Source: Tranzscheliella williamsii
Lineage: Eukaryota > Basidiomycota > Ustilaginomycetes > Ustilaginales > Ustilaginaceae
Direction of reading: 5' to 3'
NCBI GenBank assembly: GCA_023212725.1
Contig: JALBYF010000059.1
Location: 1-64,000, forward strand
Length of the DNA: 64,000 nucleotides
Each line of letters begins with the position of its first letter. Position 1 is the first letter of the stretch. A program made the position numbers and the translations under genes. Of the stretch, positions 56,761 through 64,000 are shown in pieces. Under the pieces are notes generated by a model, which was given only the letters and a program-made list of their open reading frames with translations, did not search any database and had not been told where the DNA came from.

Positions 56761-58397
56761 TTACGCGTCCTTTTTGTCGGCGGGCAGGGGGGCAAGGCGG
56801 AGAGCTGCACGCTTATCGGCGTCGACGGTGGAGGGGGGGCCGGCGAGGAGGGCGAGGATGCGGCGGAGGGAGCTGTCGAGGGCGTGCGGCTTGGACTCGT
56901 ACAGAGCGGAGAGGGTGGCGAGGCCGAGGGCGAGCAGGGCGAGGTCGGCGGCAGGCGGCGTGCGGACGAGGCAGCGCTTTCTGAGAACCGCGTACGACGA
57001 GGCGAGGGACAGGCGGGTAAGGTCTGTTGTAGGGTAGGCCGGACGGAGAGGATTGTCAGCAACGTACGGGGACGGTAGAAGAACAGGACGGATGGATACC
57101 TACAGCTTGCGAGTTGGGCGCGGCGCGAGGGCGGGAGGGCGAGGAGGAAGATGCTGCTGAGGAAGCCGTTGAGGAAGTAGCGCTGGCGCGGAAGGAGGGT
57201 GCGCGGGAGGTAGTGCTGAAAAGCGCAGGTGAGCGCCCAGGCGGTGCTGATGCTGCCGGAGAGCACGGTGGCGCCCTGGACGGTGGCGCGGCCGAAGCGG
57301 AAGAGCGCCGCCTCGGGGTCGCTTAGCACCTGGCGGTAGTGCAGCAGCTGCGACAGCGCGGCGAACGCAGCAAACAGCTTGGCCGATGCCTGCCACTGGC
57401 GTGCAAAGAATCCAAGAAAGTTTTTGCTGCAACTGGGCTGGGTTGGATGCAGCACGGCGCAGAGCAAGCGCGAGTGCGCTGGATGCGCGGGCGAGTAATC
57501 GAGCACCGGGTTGATCAGCGCGTACCTGGTGGTGGGATAGCCTGACGGCGTCAGCGCGGACAGGACCGGCGCCTGGAACGCCGGATAGGGTGCCGACGTC
57601 TTGGTCGGTGTCGCGAGCGTCGCGATCGTATCGGCGATCTGCCTCGGCTCGGGCCAGGCCATGGTCGCTGGCAGCCCCGCCGGCCGCGGCGGGATGTAGC
57701 TCGTACTCCGCGCCAGGATCAAGCTGCCGTACGACGCAGGGAAGCAGTCCGGCTCGAAGAGGAAGCTCCAAAACAGCTGGCCGTTCGAAAGCGCATAGAA
57801 GAAGGAGGCTCCGATCCAGTCGGGCACCCAGCTGACCAGACGGGAGCCGCTGGACCGGAGGTCAGCATACACGCTCTCCACCGCCTTGGTGCTCATCCAA
57901 AGCGCCATGCTTTGGCGGACAGCGGGCAGGGGAAAGGCGGCCAGCACGCTGGACGCAGCCAGTGCGGAGAAGAACGGCACCAGCACAGCGCTGCGCAATA
58001 GCCGGACGAGATGCCTTTTGATCCTATCTCTCGTCAGTGTCGCATCGAGATCGTCCTCGGACCACGCCTTGGAAACAAGCAGCCGACGCAGACGGGTGAG
58101 ATGCGAGAGCAAGGCACGGTAGACAACCGAGTAGAGCGCCAGCGCGCCGCCTGCCTGTACGGACTGGCGCGAGACGACAGCGCGGAGGCCATCCTTGAGC
58201 GACTTTTTGCGCATGGCCAGAGGCAGAATCCCGTCGATGGCAACGTTGGCGGTGTATCCCAGCAGAAAAGCCTTGGCGGCCGCGTGCGACCTCGGCGAGA
58301 TAGGCGGCTGAGCGACGAATGCACGCAGCTCGCTCATGCTCCTCGGCACGGGCGACCGGGAGGGCGCCGTCTGCGACGACGACAGAGGGGCCGCCAT
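56761..58397 (-). CDS. TMEM135-like membrane protein, 518 aa, one intron
   Basis: CDS is complement(join(56761..57023, 57104..58397)). The 80-nt intron starts GTAGGT and ends ACAG. Splicing replaces a low-complexity tail by the family-like helix TRLSLASSYAVLRKRCLVRT, and the reading frame then ends at TAA. The N-terminal half includes AKAFLLGYTANVAIDGILPL and SVQAGGALALYSVVYRALLS. Mid-protein has WVPDWIGASFFYALSNGQLF, the C-terminal domain has LLCAVLHPTQPSCSKNFLGF (the CxxxHPxxxSC signature), GATVLSGSISTAWALTCAFQ and RYFLNGFLSS. These features suit the TMEM135 family (Tim17-like repeats, peroxisome/mitochondrial membrane). The first ATG is at 58397. Function is not established. Confidence 0.65.
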
Positions 58398-59147
58398 CCT
58401 CTTCTTCGGCGCCGTAGGGTGCGGTCGAGGAAGTGACAAACCAACAGCGGTCCTGTCGATCCAAGAGAGTTACTGAAGCAGAAGACGCAGACGACACAAC
58501 GAAGCGGCCCCAACGAACGATTGTGAAGGGAAGGTGAGTGGAACCGCTTTCAGCCGTTTACCCCGCTTCTCACTGTCGCTCTAACATGGCCGCTCTGGCG
58601 TAATTTCGACCCAAAGCAGAGCTGCATCAGAGCACAGGACAGAACAGAACACGACATGTAAGATTCATGAATGATTCAATTGCTAAGGCGAAGTTCGGAC
58701 ATAGAGGGCGTGCCGACTGATTTGAAATACACGTTTCAAGTTGGGTTGGATTACGAATTCACAATTCCATGTATGCCAGATGACCGCACAAATCGCGAAA
58801 GGAGCGTGGCGATAAGGAAAGGGGGCGTGGCTCTATCATTGTCTACGTTTGTGATTGAATTCAGCTGATTCTCACTAAATACGGTATTCGCATTGCTGGC
58901 GGAATTAGCAGTAAGCGCCGACCACGATCGGCTTGCTTTATCTCCGCCACCTCTTACTCTATCCAACCACCTCGTCTTGCTCTTGCTTGCCAACACTCTT
59001 CTGTCTACCGTCAAGCAAACTTCTCAGTGGCAGCATCACGACTTGCACGAGCCCTGGGCAACCTTGTCCATTCTAGCCACGCACTTTCTAGCGCACAGCC
59101 ACTTCTGCCGTGTGATATCCGCAGCAGCACTGCGGGCATTTCTGGCC
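58398..59147. other. Divergent intergenic region, TMEM135-like / Zn2Cys6 regulator
   Basis: About 750 bases. The frame of the regulator stays open over the last 255 bases without an ATG, so part could be leader. A CTCTAACA (TGTTAGAG on minus) site lies near 58580. Confidence 0.35.
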
Positions 59148-61964
59148 ATGTCCATGTTGGAAACACAGCACATAGCCATCACAGCGGTGCACGATGATGG
59201 CCAGCCGGCTAAGCGCAAGCGCATCCGCATCCCCAAGTCCTGCATCCCCTGTCTGAAGGGCAAGAGGGCGTGCGATCGTGGTCGTCCAGCTTGTGGCCGC
59301 TGCGCTCGGTCCGGCCAGGCTACCGATTGTAGCTACGATGCCCGCCTCCCGGACCTTCCTGCTGGCAGCGCAGGCAAGAGTTATCTTCACAACGCCGACG
59401 ATGACTCGGACGAGGAGGATGCCGCTCCCCATCGCGGCTCGGAAGAGGTGGCTCGTCTGCAGAGAGAGCTTCAGGCCGCCCGCAGCGAGGCAAAACGGCT
59501 ACAGACGCTTTTACACACCCAGTCTCCTGCTCAGTCTCACCTCAGCTCACCCGCCTCCAGCCTCTCCCACCCTCCGTCCGCCTCTACGGGCCGCAACAGG
59601 GGTTACTCCCATTCGCAAGATCTGCACGCGGCCCGTGGCCTCCAGATGCTGTCAGAGATCGCTGACCCCAAGCATCGTGCCGCCAGCTCTCAAGCTGGCA
59701 GCGTAAGCATCCTCGCTTGGCCAGGCCAAAGTCCTCATGCCCCCTCACCACGTACATCTCTCAGCAGCCACGCCTCGCCCGCCTCCTTCTCCCATCCGTC
59801 GGCATCTCCATCCCACCTTGATTTTCTCTCGCCGCCGCAGGCTGTCTTTCCAGCCTCTGCCAGTTTTCATCCGCACCACGGCCGTCCGTCCAGGCTTGCT
59901 TCCAGTGACGAAGCCGGCGGCATCGGCTCGCCAAAGAACATCAACGGCACGCACATCTATTATGGCGACAACACTTCCGGTGACCACGTTCTACGCAACG
60001 TAGCCGCTGGCTCCGCCACTGCTTCTCGCACCGTTGACTCTGCCTTTGCCCACAGCGCTAGTAGTCCTGCCGCCAATCTTGCCAAAGACGTTCAGTCTGC
60101 CTTCAACAGCCTTCTGGACCCTTCGCGCGACACCTTTCCCTTTGTGACGATCTGGAGCTCTGGCACTGCCTTTATCGACGAAGTGCTCCCCTTCTTCCCG
60201 GCCCAGGAAGATTTCGATGGCATTTGCGCTTCCTTTGTCCGCCACTTCTCGGCTATGTGCCCGGCGCTGACGATGCCCACCGCGATCAACCACGCCAAAG
60301 AGTTCTCGCGCATGGGTCGCGAGCAGCAAGCCCACGTTCCGCTACCTTCGCTCGCTGTCTATCTCATGATCAGCGCGCTAGGCAAGAATTGCGATTTGGA
60401 AACCGCCTCTGCCCAAGTCGACCGAAAACTCCTCATGCTTGGTGGCTTCCTCGCCGGAGAGACGTCGCGCCCATCCAGCCGCGCCTCGTCGCCCAAGACC
60501 AGTCTGGCCAACGGCATGGCCGCCGCAGCAGTGCACGAGGACGGCAACGGCGTTGTGCCTTCTTCTCTTTCTGTTTCCAAATCGCCGGCCATGGTCTCGG
60601 ACCTGTTTCTGTCGGCTGCCTATCAGTCGCTGCGGCTTTGCTCTTTCCTGTCGTCACCCACGCTTCAGACCATCCATGCGCAACTGCTGATCGGATCGTA
60701 TCTGCTAAACACCGAGCGCGCCTCTTCGTTCTGGCCCTTGCTCGGTTCGGTCGCACGACAGGCGCAGTCAATCGGTCTGCACGTCGACCCGTACAAGATC
60801 AAGTCGAACTGGGATCCCGTCGAAGCCGACACGCGTCGCCGGCTCTGGTGGGCGGTGGTGCATCAGGATGTCATCCTCTCGGGCATCTTTGGCCGGCCGC
60901 TCGGCATCACGCGCTTCAGCTGCCGTTTCCCGGGCACTCCAGACCCGCAGACACGGACGTATGCGACGTTGCAATGCGAGTTCAGCCAGTACGCCCGAAT
61001 CTACCTCGACGAGAACCAGGACCGCAGTTGGAGCCAGACCAAGATCATTGAATTTACCGAGACCGTTTTGCAATGGTACAGTGAGATCCCCGCGCAGTAC
61101 CGGCCCGACCTGGGCCATATCGACCTGTTTGGCTCCGAGGCCGACACCGAGGCGATCCAGAACTACACGGCCGCCGGCGTCGACCTGAATACCAAGGGTC
61201 TGATGGAGGTACACCAGTCGGGCAACCTGGCGGTGGAAGTCTTTTACACGCTGCTGAGTCTGCACCGGTCCAACCTGTTCCCGGTGCGGGGCGATGCGGA
61301 GGACGAGCGCGAGGGCAGCGAGGCGACCAAGGCGACGGCGGTGGGCAAGGCGGGGGCGGGGGAGTTGAACGAGGTGTCGCTGCACGTGTGCACGCAGGCG
61401 CTGCGGCGGATTACGCGCGCGCAGCAGACCATGGTGGACACGCTGGGGCGGGGGCGCGCGACGATGTTCTGGAAGATCGCCTACTACACCTACCAGGCGG
61501 CGATTGCCGGTGCGTATCTGGTCTTTCTGCGGCCGCAGAGCAAGCATGCGCTCTCGGTGCTCGAGGACTTGGCGGTGCTCGAGGACTTTTTCGACCGCAT
61601 GCCCGAGCGCTGGGCGGGGCTGGCCACTGCGCGCCACGGCCTCCGCGTCCTGCGCAAGCTCGCACTCGCCGCGCGCGAGAACCCTGCCGCCGCCTGCCTC
61701 CCCCGCGCCGACACCGAGCCGCCCCCCGTCCCCGACCCCACACCCCCCGCGCCCCTCTTCACCACCCACCCCCCCCTGCCCCCCCGCGACGCGTTCGCGT
61801 ACGACCCGTTCCTCCCCGACCCCCCCACCTCCTCCCCCCCGCCCCCCGCCTTCGACCCCTACTTCTACCCGCCTGCCGCCCTCAACCACAAGGACCTGGC
61901 CAACTACTGGTCCGACTACTTTTCGCTCCAGCTCGACTGGGAACACCTCTCCGGACTCGCCTGA
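59148..61964 (+). CDS. Zn2Cys6 binuclear-cluster transcription factor, 938 aa
   Basis: Nuclear regulator of the Gal4-type fungal family. The DNA-binding cluster lies at residues 32-61, C32-x2-C35-x6-C42-x6-C49-x2-C52-x8-C61, preceded by the basic stretch KRKRIRIPK. A leucine-containing helix follows (VARLQRELQAARSEAKRLQT, about 100-120), the usual dimerisation segment. The fungal-specific trans domain occupies about 360-680: FDGICASFVRHFSAMCPALT, LPSLAVYLMISALGKNC, SLRLCSFLSSPTLQTIHAQL, GSVARQAQSIGLHVDPYKIK and ADTRRRLWWAVVHQDVILSG, a clear RRRLWW-x-v signature, plus FGRPLGI. The C-terminal 90 residues are Pro-rich. The first ATG is 59148; a second in-frame ATG follows at 59154. No intron. 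Targets are unknown; it is divergent from the TMEM135-like gene. Confidence 0.92.
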   Translation: MSMLETQHIAITAVHDDGQPAKRKRIRIPKSCIPCLKGKRACDRGRPACGRCARSGQATDCSYDARLPDLPAGSAGKSYLHNADDDSDEEDAAPHRGSEEVARLQRELQAARSEAKRLQTLLHTQSPAQSHLSSPASSLSHPPSASTGRNRGYSHSQDLHAARGLQMLSEIADPKHRAASSQAGSVSILAWPGQSPHAPSPRTSLSSHASPASFSHPSASPSHLDFLSPPQAVFPASASFHPHHGRPSRLASSDEAGGIGSPKNINGTHIYYGDNTSGDHVLRNVAAGSATASRTVDSAFAHSASSPAANLAKDVQSAFNSLLDPSRDTFPFVTIWSSGTAFIDEVLPFFPAQEDFDGICASFVRHFSAMCPALTMPTAINHAKEFSRMGREQQAHVPLPSLAVYLMISALGKNCDLETASAQVDRKLLMLGGFLAGETSRPSSRASSPKTSLANGMAAAAVHEDGNGVVPSSLSVSKSPAMVSDLFLSAAYQSLRLCSFLSSPTLQTIHAQLLIGSYLLNTERASSFWPLLGSVARQAQSIGLHVDPYKIKSNWDPVEADTRRRLWWAVVHQDVILSGIFGRPLGITRFSCRFPGTPDPQTRTYATLQCEFSQYARIYLDENQDRSWSQTKIIEFTETVLQWYSEIPAQYRPDLGHIDLFGSEADTEAIQNYTAAGVDLNTKGLMEVHQSGNLAVEVFYTLLSLHRSNLFPVRGDAEDEREGSEATKATAVGKAGAGELNEVSLHVCTQALRRITRAQQTMVDTLGRGRATMFWKIAYYTYQAAIAGAYLVFLRPQSKHALSVLEDLAVLEDFFDRMPERWAGLATARHGLRVLRKLALAARENPAAACLPRADTEPPPVPDPTPPAPLFTTHPPLPPRDAFAYDPFLPDPPTSSPPPPAFDPYFYPPAALNHKDLANYWSDYFSLQLDWEHLSGLA

Positions 61965-62121
61965 TCTCCCGCCGGCGAAAGACACTGCACAAGACGCATC
62001 TACACTGCCAGGCCATTGCGTGCGTGAGACTGTGAACCGAGTGCTGTACATGAGAAAGCGAGCGTGGGGCGCGGTGGCGCGCGGGGCCGATCTCTTTTGG
62101 GGGGGGACGGAGGGTGTGGGT

Positions 62122-64000
62122 TCAGCGGGCAAGGACGCCGGGAGCGGTGGTGCCGACGCCGTCGTCGTCCTTGGCGATGACGATTTCGAGGCCCCAGAGG
62201 AGGAGGGTGAGGCCGACGGTGAGGAAGCGCCAGTAGATCTGGTTCTTCTGGTCGAGCAGGAGGAGGTGGCTGTAGACGGCGATCAGGATCAGGCGCGCGT
62301 ACGAGACGAGGAACGAGATGAACGAGCCGAACGCCTCGGACTCGTCGGGCGGCGGCAGCGGGCGCGCGCGCTTGTGCGACCGCGCCGACGGCGTCCGCGA
62401 CACATGGGGCCGCTTGCGCACCGCCGGCCCCGCCACGCCCGCTCTGTCGCCCAGCGCATCCTCTCCGCCCGCCGCACGCTCCGCCTTGCCTCGCCCCCCC
62501 CGCAGCTGGCCCCGCCGCTTGGCCCGCCGCGACAGAGACGATCCCGCTGCACCCCGCCGCGCTGCCGCAGCAGGCGGCGATTTCAGCTCGTCCGCCAGCG
62601 ACAGCTCCCCGCCCGCCTCGTCGTGCGCCGCGGCGGTGCGCTTGGCGTCGTCGGCAGGGTAGGCAATGCCGCTATCGTCTTCTGAATACGCATCTTCGCC
62701 GCCGCTGGCCTCCTGCTCGTCTTGCAACGCCGATCGGCGCCGTGTCCGCCGCCGCAGCCTGCGCCTCTGCAGGATCCACTTGCCCTCGACGTCGTTCCAC
62801 ACTTGCTCTTCCACCTCCTCCACGTCGGTCCCAGACTCGGAAGACGTGCCGGTGTCGCTCCAGGTGCGCTGCTCAGGGATATCGACGCCGTCCTTGGCAC
62901 CGTCCCTGGGCCGCGCGTGGCCCCAGCTCGCGCGACGCTGATGGTCGTCCGAAGCAGCAGGCTTGGCAACACTGCCCTTGAGCATAGGCAGGATGCGGCT
63001 GGCAGCATACAGCACCATGAGGCGGTAGATCAGCGAGACAATCACCGATTTGGGCAGCGCGGCGCCGGCGGCATGGATAAAGTCGACCGACTGACCCAGC
63101 CAATGTGCAATCACCTCTACCATTCCGCCGGCCGCTCGCATGACCTTGCTGGTCAGATGGGCCTGGAGCGCTGTGGGCAGCCGGTCGACAAAGTGGCTGC
63201 CGTGGGTGTTGACCTTGAAGCTTCGGATCAGGGAGATCGGGTCCGGTGTGAAAGAGAGGCTGGGCCCGAGCTGATAGATATTAAAGACAACGTAGGCAAA
63301 CATCAGGCTGGTCTCGATCACGTTGCCTTTCCTGGTGGCGAATGCAATCGCCGTCAGCCAGACTGTGGAGGTGACCGAAGTGGCAATGGCGGCTGCCGTT
63401 CCAGGGCGGTCCTTGGTGGCACCATCGAAGGAGACGTAAAGGGCAAAGGCAGCAGTGACGTAAATGGTGGCAGAAACCAAGAGGAAAAAGATCTGCCACA
63501 CTTCGCTGGCGCCGAAGCCGATCGAGGCGAGCGAACGCATGACAAACGTATTGCTCATCCAGCGAGCAGCCTCTGCGGAGCGCTTGGAACCGGAGCTGTT
63601 CAGCTGTGACGGGCGGTAGCGCGGCGGCGGGGCGGCGAGTGAACTGGCGATGATCCAGCGGGACGTGGAAGCAAGCGACTGTATGACGAGCAGAGAGGCA
63701 ACACCTTCGAGCAGACTAAAGAAAGGACTGGAGAGGCGGAGCAGGGTATGCCACCAGCGCGGGACCCTCCTTGCAAGCCAAAAGAAGAGGCTAACGGAGG
63801 CGGATGCGATGCTGTCCAACCGTTCTGATCCAGTGAGCGACTCGAAGTTATACTGATCCAGAGGTTCGTTGCTGGGTTGGCGCCCCTGTTTGGCAAAGAA
63901 GCTGCTGATGACTTCGCTGGTGCTCTTGTCCTGTCTCTCTAGCCTTCTGGCGGGGAAGATGGTAGCCGAAGGCGGAGAATACACATTGCAGCAAACCAGC
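62122..64000 (-). CDS. ICE2-like ER membrane protein, 5'-partial, at least 625 aa
   Basis: The frame is open to the right edge of the window; the first in-frame codon there that could start is GTG, so the N-terminus is missing. Hydrophobic helices include FSLLEGVASLLVIQSLASTS (close to the Ice2 pattern LLEGxxxLLVxQ), IFFLLVSATIYVTAAFALYV, TSTVWLTAIAFATRKGNVIE, TSLMFAYVVFNIYQL and YRLMVLYAASRIL. The last helices are LVSYARLILIAVYSHLLLLD and IYWRFLTVGLTLLLWGLEIV. The central part is a long charged loop of about 200 residues (acidic, then Arg-rich). Ice2 maintains cortical ER and lipid balance in yeast; the orthology is inferred from the helix pattern and LLEG block. The stop (TGA/TAG) is at 62122. 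Confidence 0.6.
   Translation of the reverse strand, partial: LVCCNVYSPPSATIFPARRLERQDKSTSEVISSFFAKQGRQPSNEPLDQYNFESLTGSERLDSIASASVSLFFWLARRVPRWWHTLLRLSSPFFSLLEGVASLLVIQSLASTSRWIIASSLAAPPPRYRPSQLNSSGSKRSAEAARWMSNTFVMRSLASIGFGASEVWQIFFLLVSATIYVTAAFALYVSFDGATKDRPGTAAAIATSVTSTVWLTAIAFATRKGNVIETSLMFAYVVFNIYQLGPSLSFTPDPISLIRSFKVNTHGSHFVDRLPTALQAHLTSKVMRAAGGMVEVIAHWLGQSVDFIHAAGAALPKSVIVSLIYRLMVLYAASRILPMLKGSVAKPAASDDHQRRASWGHARPRDGAKDGVDIPEQRTWSDTGTSSESGTDVEEVEEQVWNDVEGKWILQRRRLRRRTRRRSALQDEQEASGGEDAYSEDDSGIAYPADDAKRTAAAHDEAGGELSLADELKSPPAAAARRGAAGSSLSRRAKRRGQLRGGRGKAERAAGGEDALGDRAGVAGPAVRKRPHVSRTPSARSHKRARPLPPPDESEAFGSFISFLVSYARLILIAVYSHLLLLDQKNQIYWRFLTVGLTLLLWGLEIVIAKDDDGVGTTAPGVLAR

Overview
The window looks like chromosomal DNA of a basidiomycete yeast or smut fungus, most likely in the Ustilaginomycotina. 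The grounds are a high GC content (estimated by eye, not computed), long and mostly intronless genes, a few short introns (69-115 nt) with GTAAGT/GTGAGT-type donors, and the gene set itself. That set includes a microbial-type phenylalanine ammonia-lyase, a ZRT-type zinc transporter, an Hsp31 chaperone/glyoxalase, a FUR1-type uracil phosphoribosyltransferase, an Ytp1 family protein and a Zn2Cys6 regulator. The species assignment is inference.

Left part (1-20 kb). The first kilobase holds debris: a short M13 (neprilysin-type) peptidase remnant and the 3' half of a tRNA-like gene with a Pol III terminator. Next comes a small secreted precursor made of four near-identical peptide units separated by dibasic Kex2 sites (1017-1451), with its own TATA box and an upstream 12-bp tandem array. 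I consider it the most interesting gene here. A gene-poor 2.3 kb follows. Then come DNA polymerase eta, an MMTAG2-like RS protein, choline-phosphate cytidylyltransferase with an altered catalytic signature (HYAH), an Ytp1-like membrane protein, and a membrane/F-box-like protein. Two small helix-turn-helix proteins, a zinc transporter and a short-chain dehydrogenase close this part.

Middle part (20-41 kb). This is dense, ordinary gene space with many convergent pairs: Hsp31 (one intron), an MFS transporter, uracil phosphoribosyltransferase (two introns) and a second short-chain dehydrogenase (three introns). They are followed by an orphan protein, a HECT ubiquitin ligase, a lipase-like hydrolase (two introns), the mitochondrial ribosome recycling factor, a TLC-domain membrane protein, a CUE/Smr (Cue2-like) protein and a small alpha/beta hydrolase.

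Right part (41-64 kb). An OXLD1-like protein is followed by a C-terminal fragment of a formate/nitrite transporter. About 3.2 kb of degenerate sequence, possibly a decayed non-LTR retroelement, separates this fragment from the intact transporter gene. Beyond it lie an Hsp20-like coiled-coil protein, a KRE9/KNH1-like GPI protein, a stand-alone HyuB half of a 5-oxoprolinase, PAL, a TMEM135-like membrane protein, a Zn2Cys6 transcription factor and an ICE2-like ER protein running off the window edge.

No biosynthetic cluster or operon-like organisation is apparent. Several tandem repeats sit in promoters and 3' ends, and a recurrent intergenic motif, TGTTAGAT(C/T), appears at eight or more sites. 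Start codons were chosen as the first in-frame ATG; where an open frame extends upstream only through non-ATG codons, this was trimmed.
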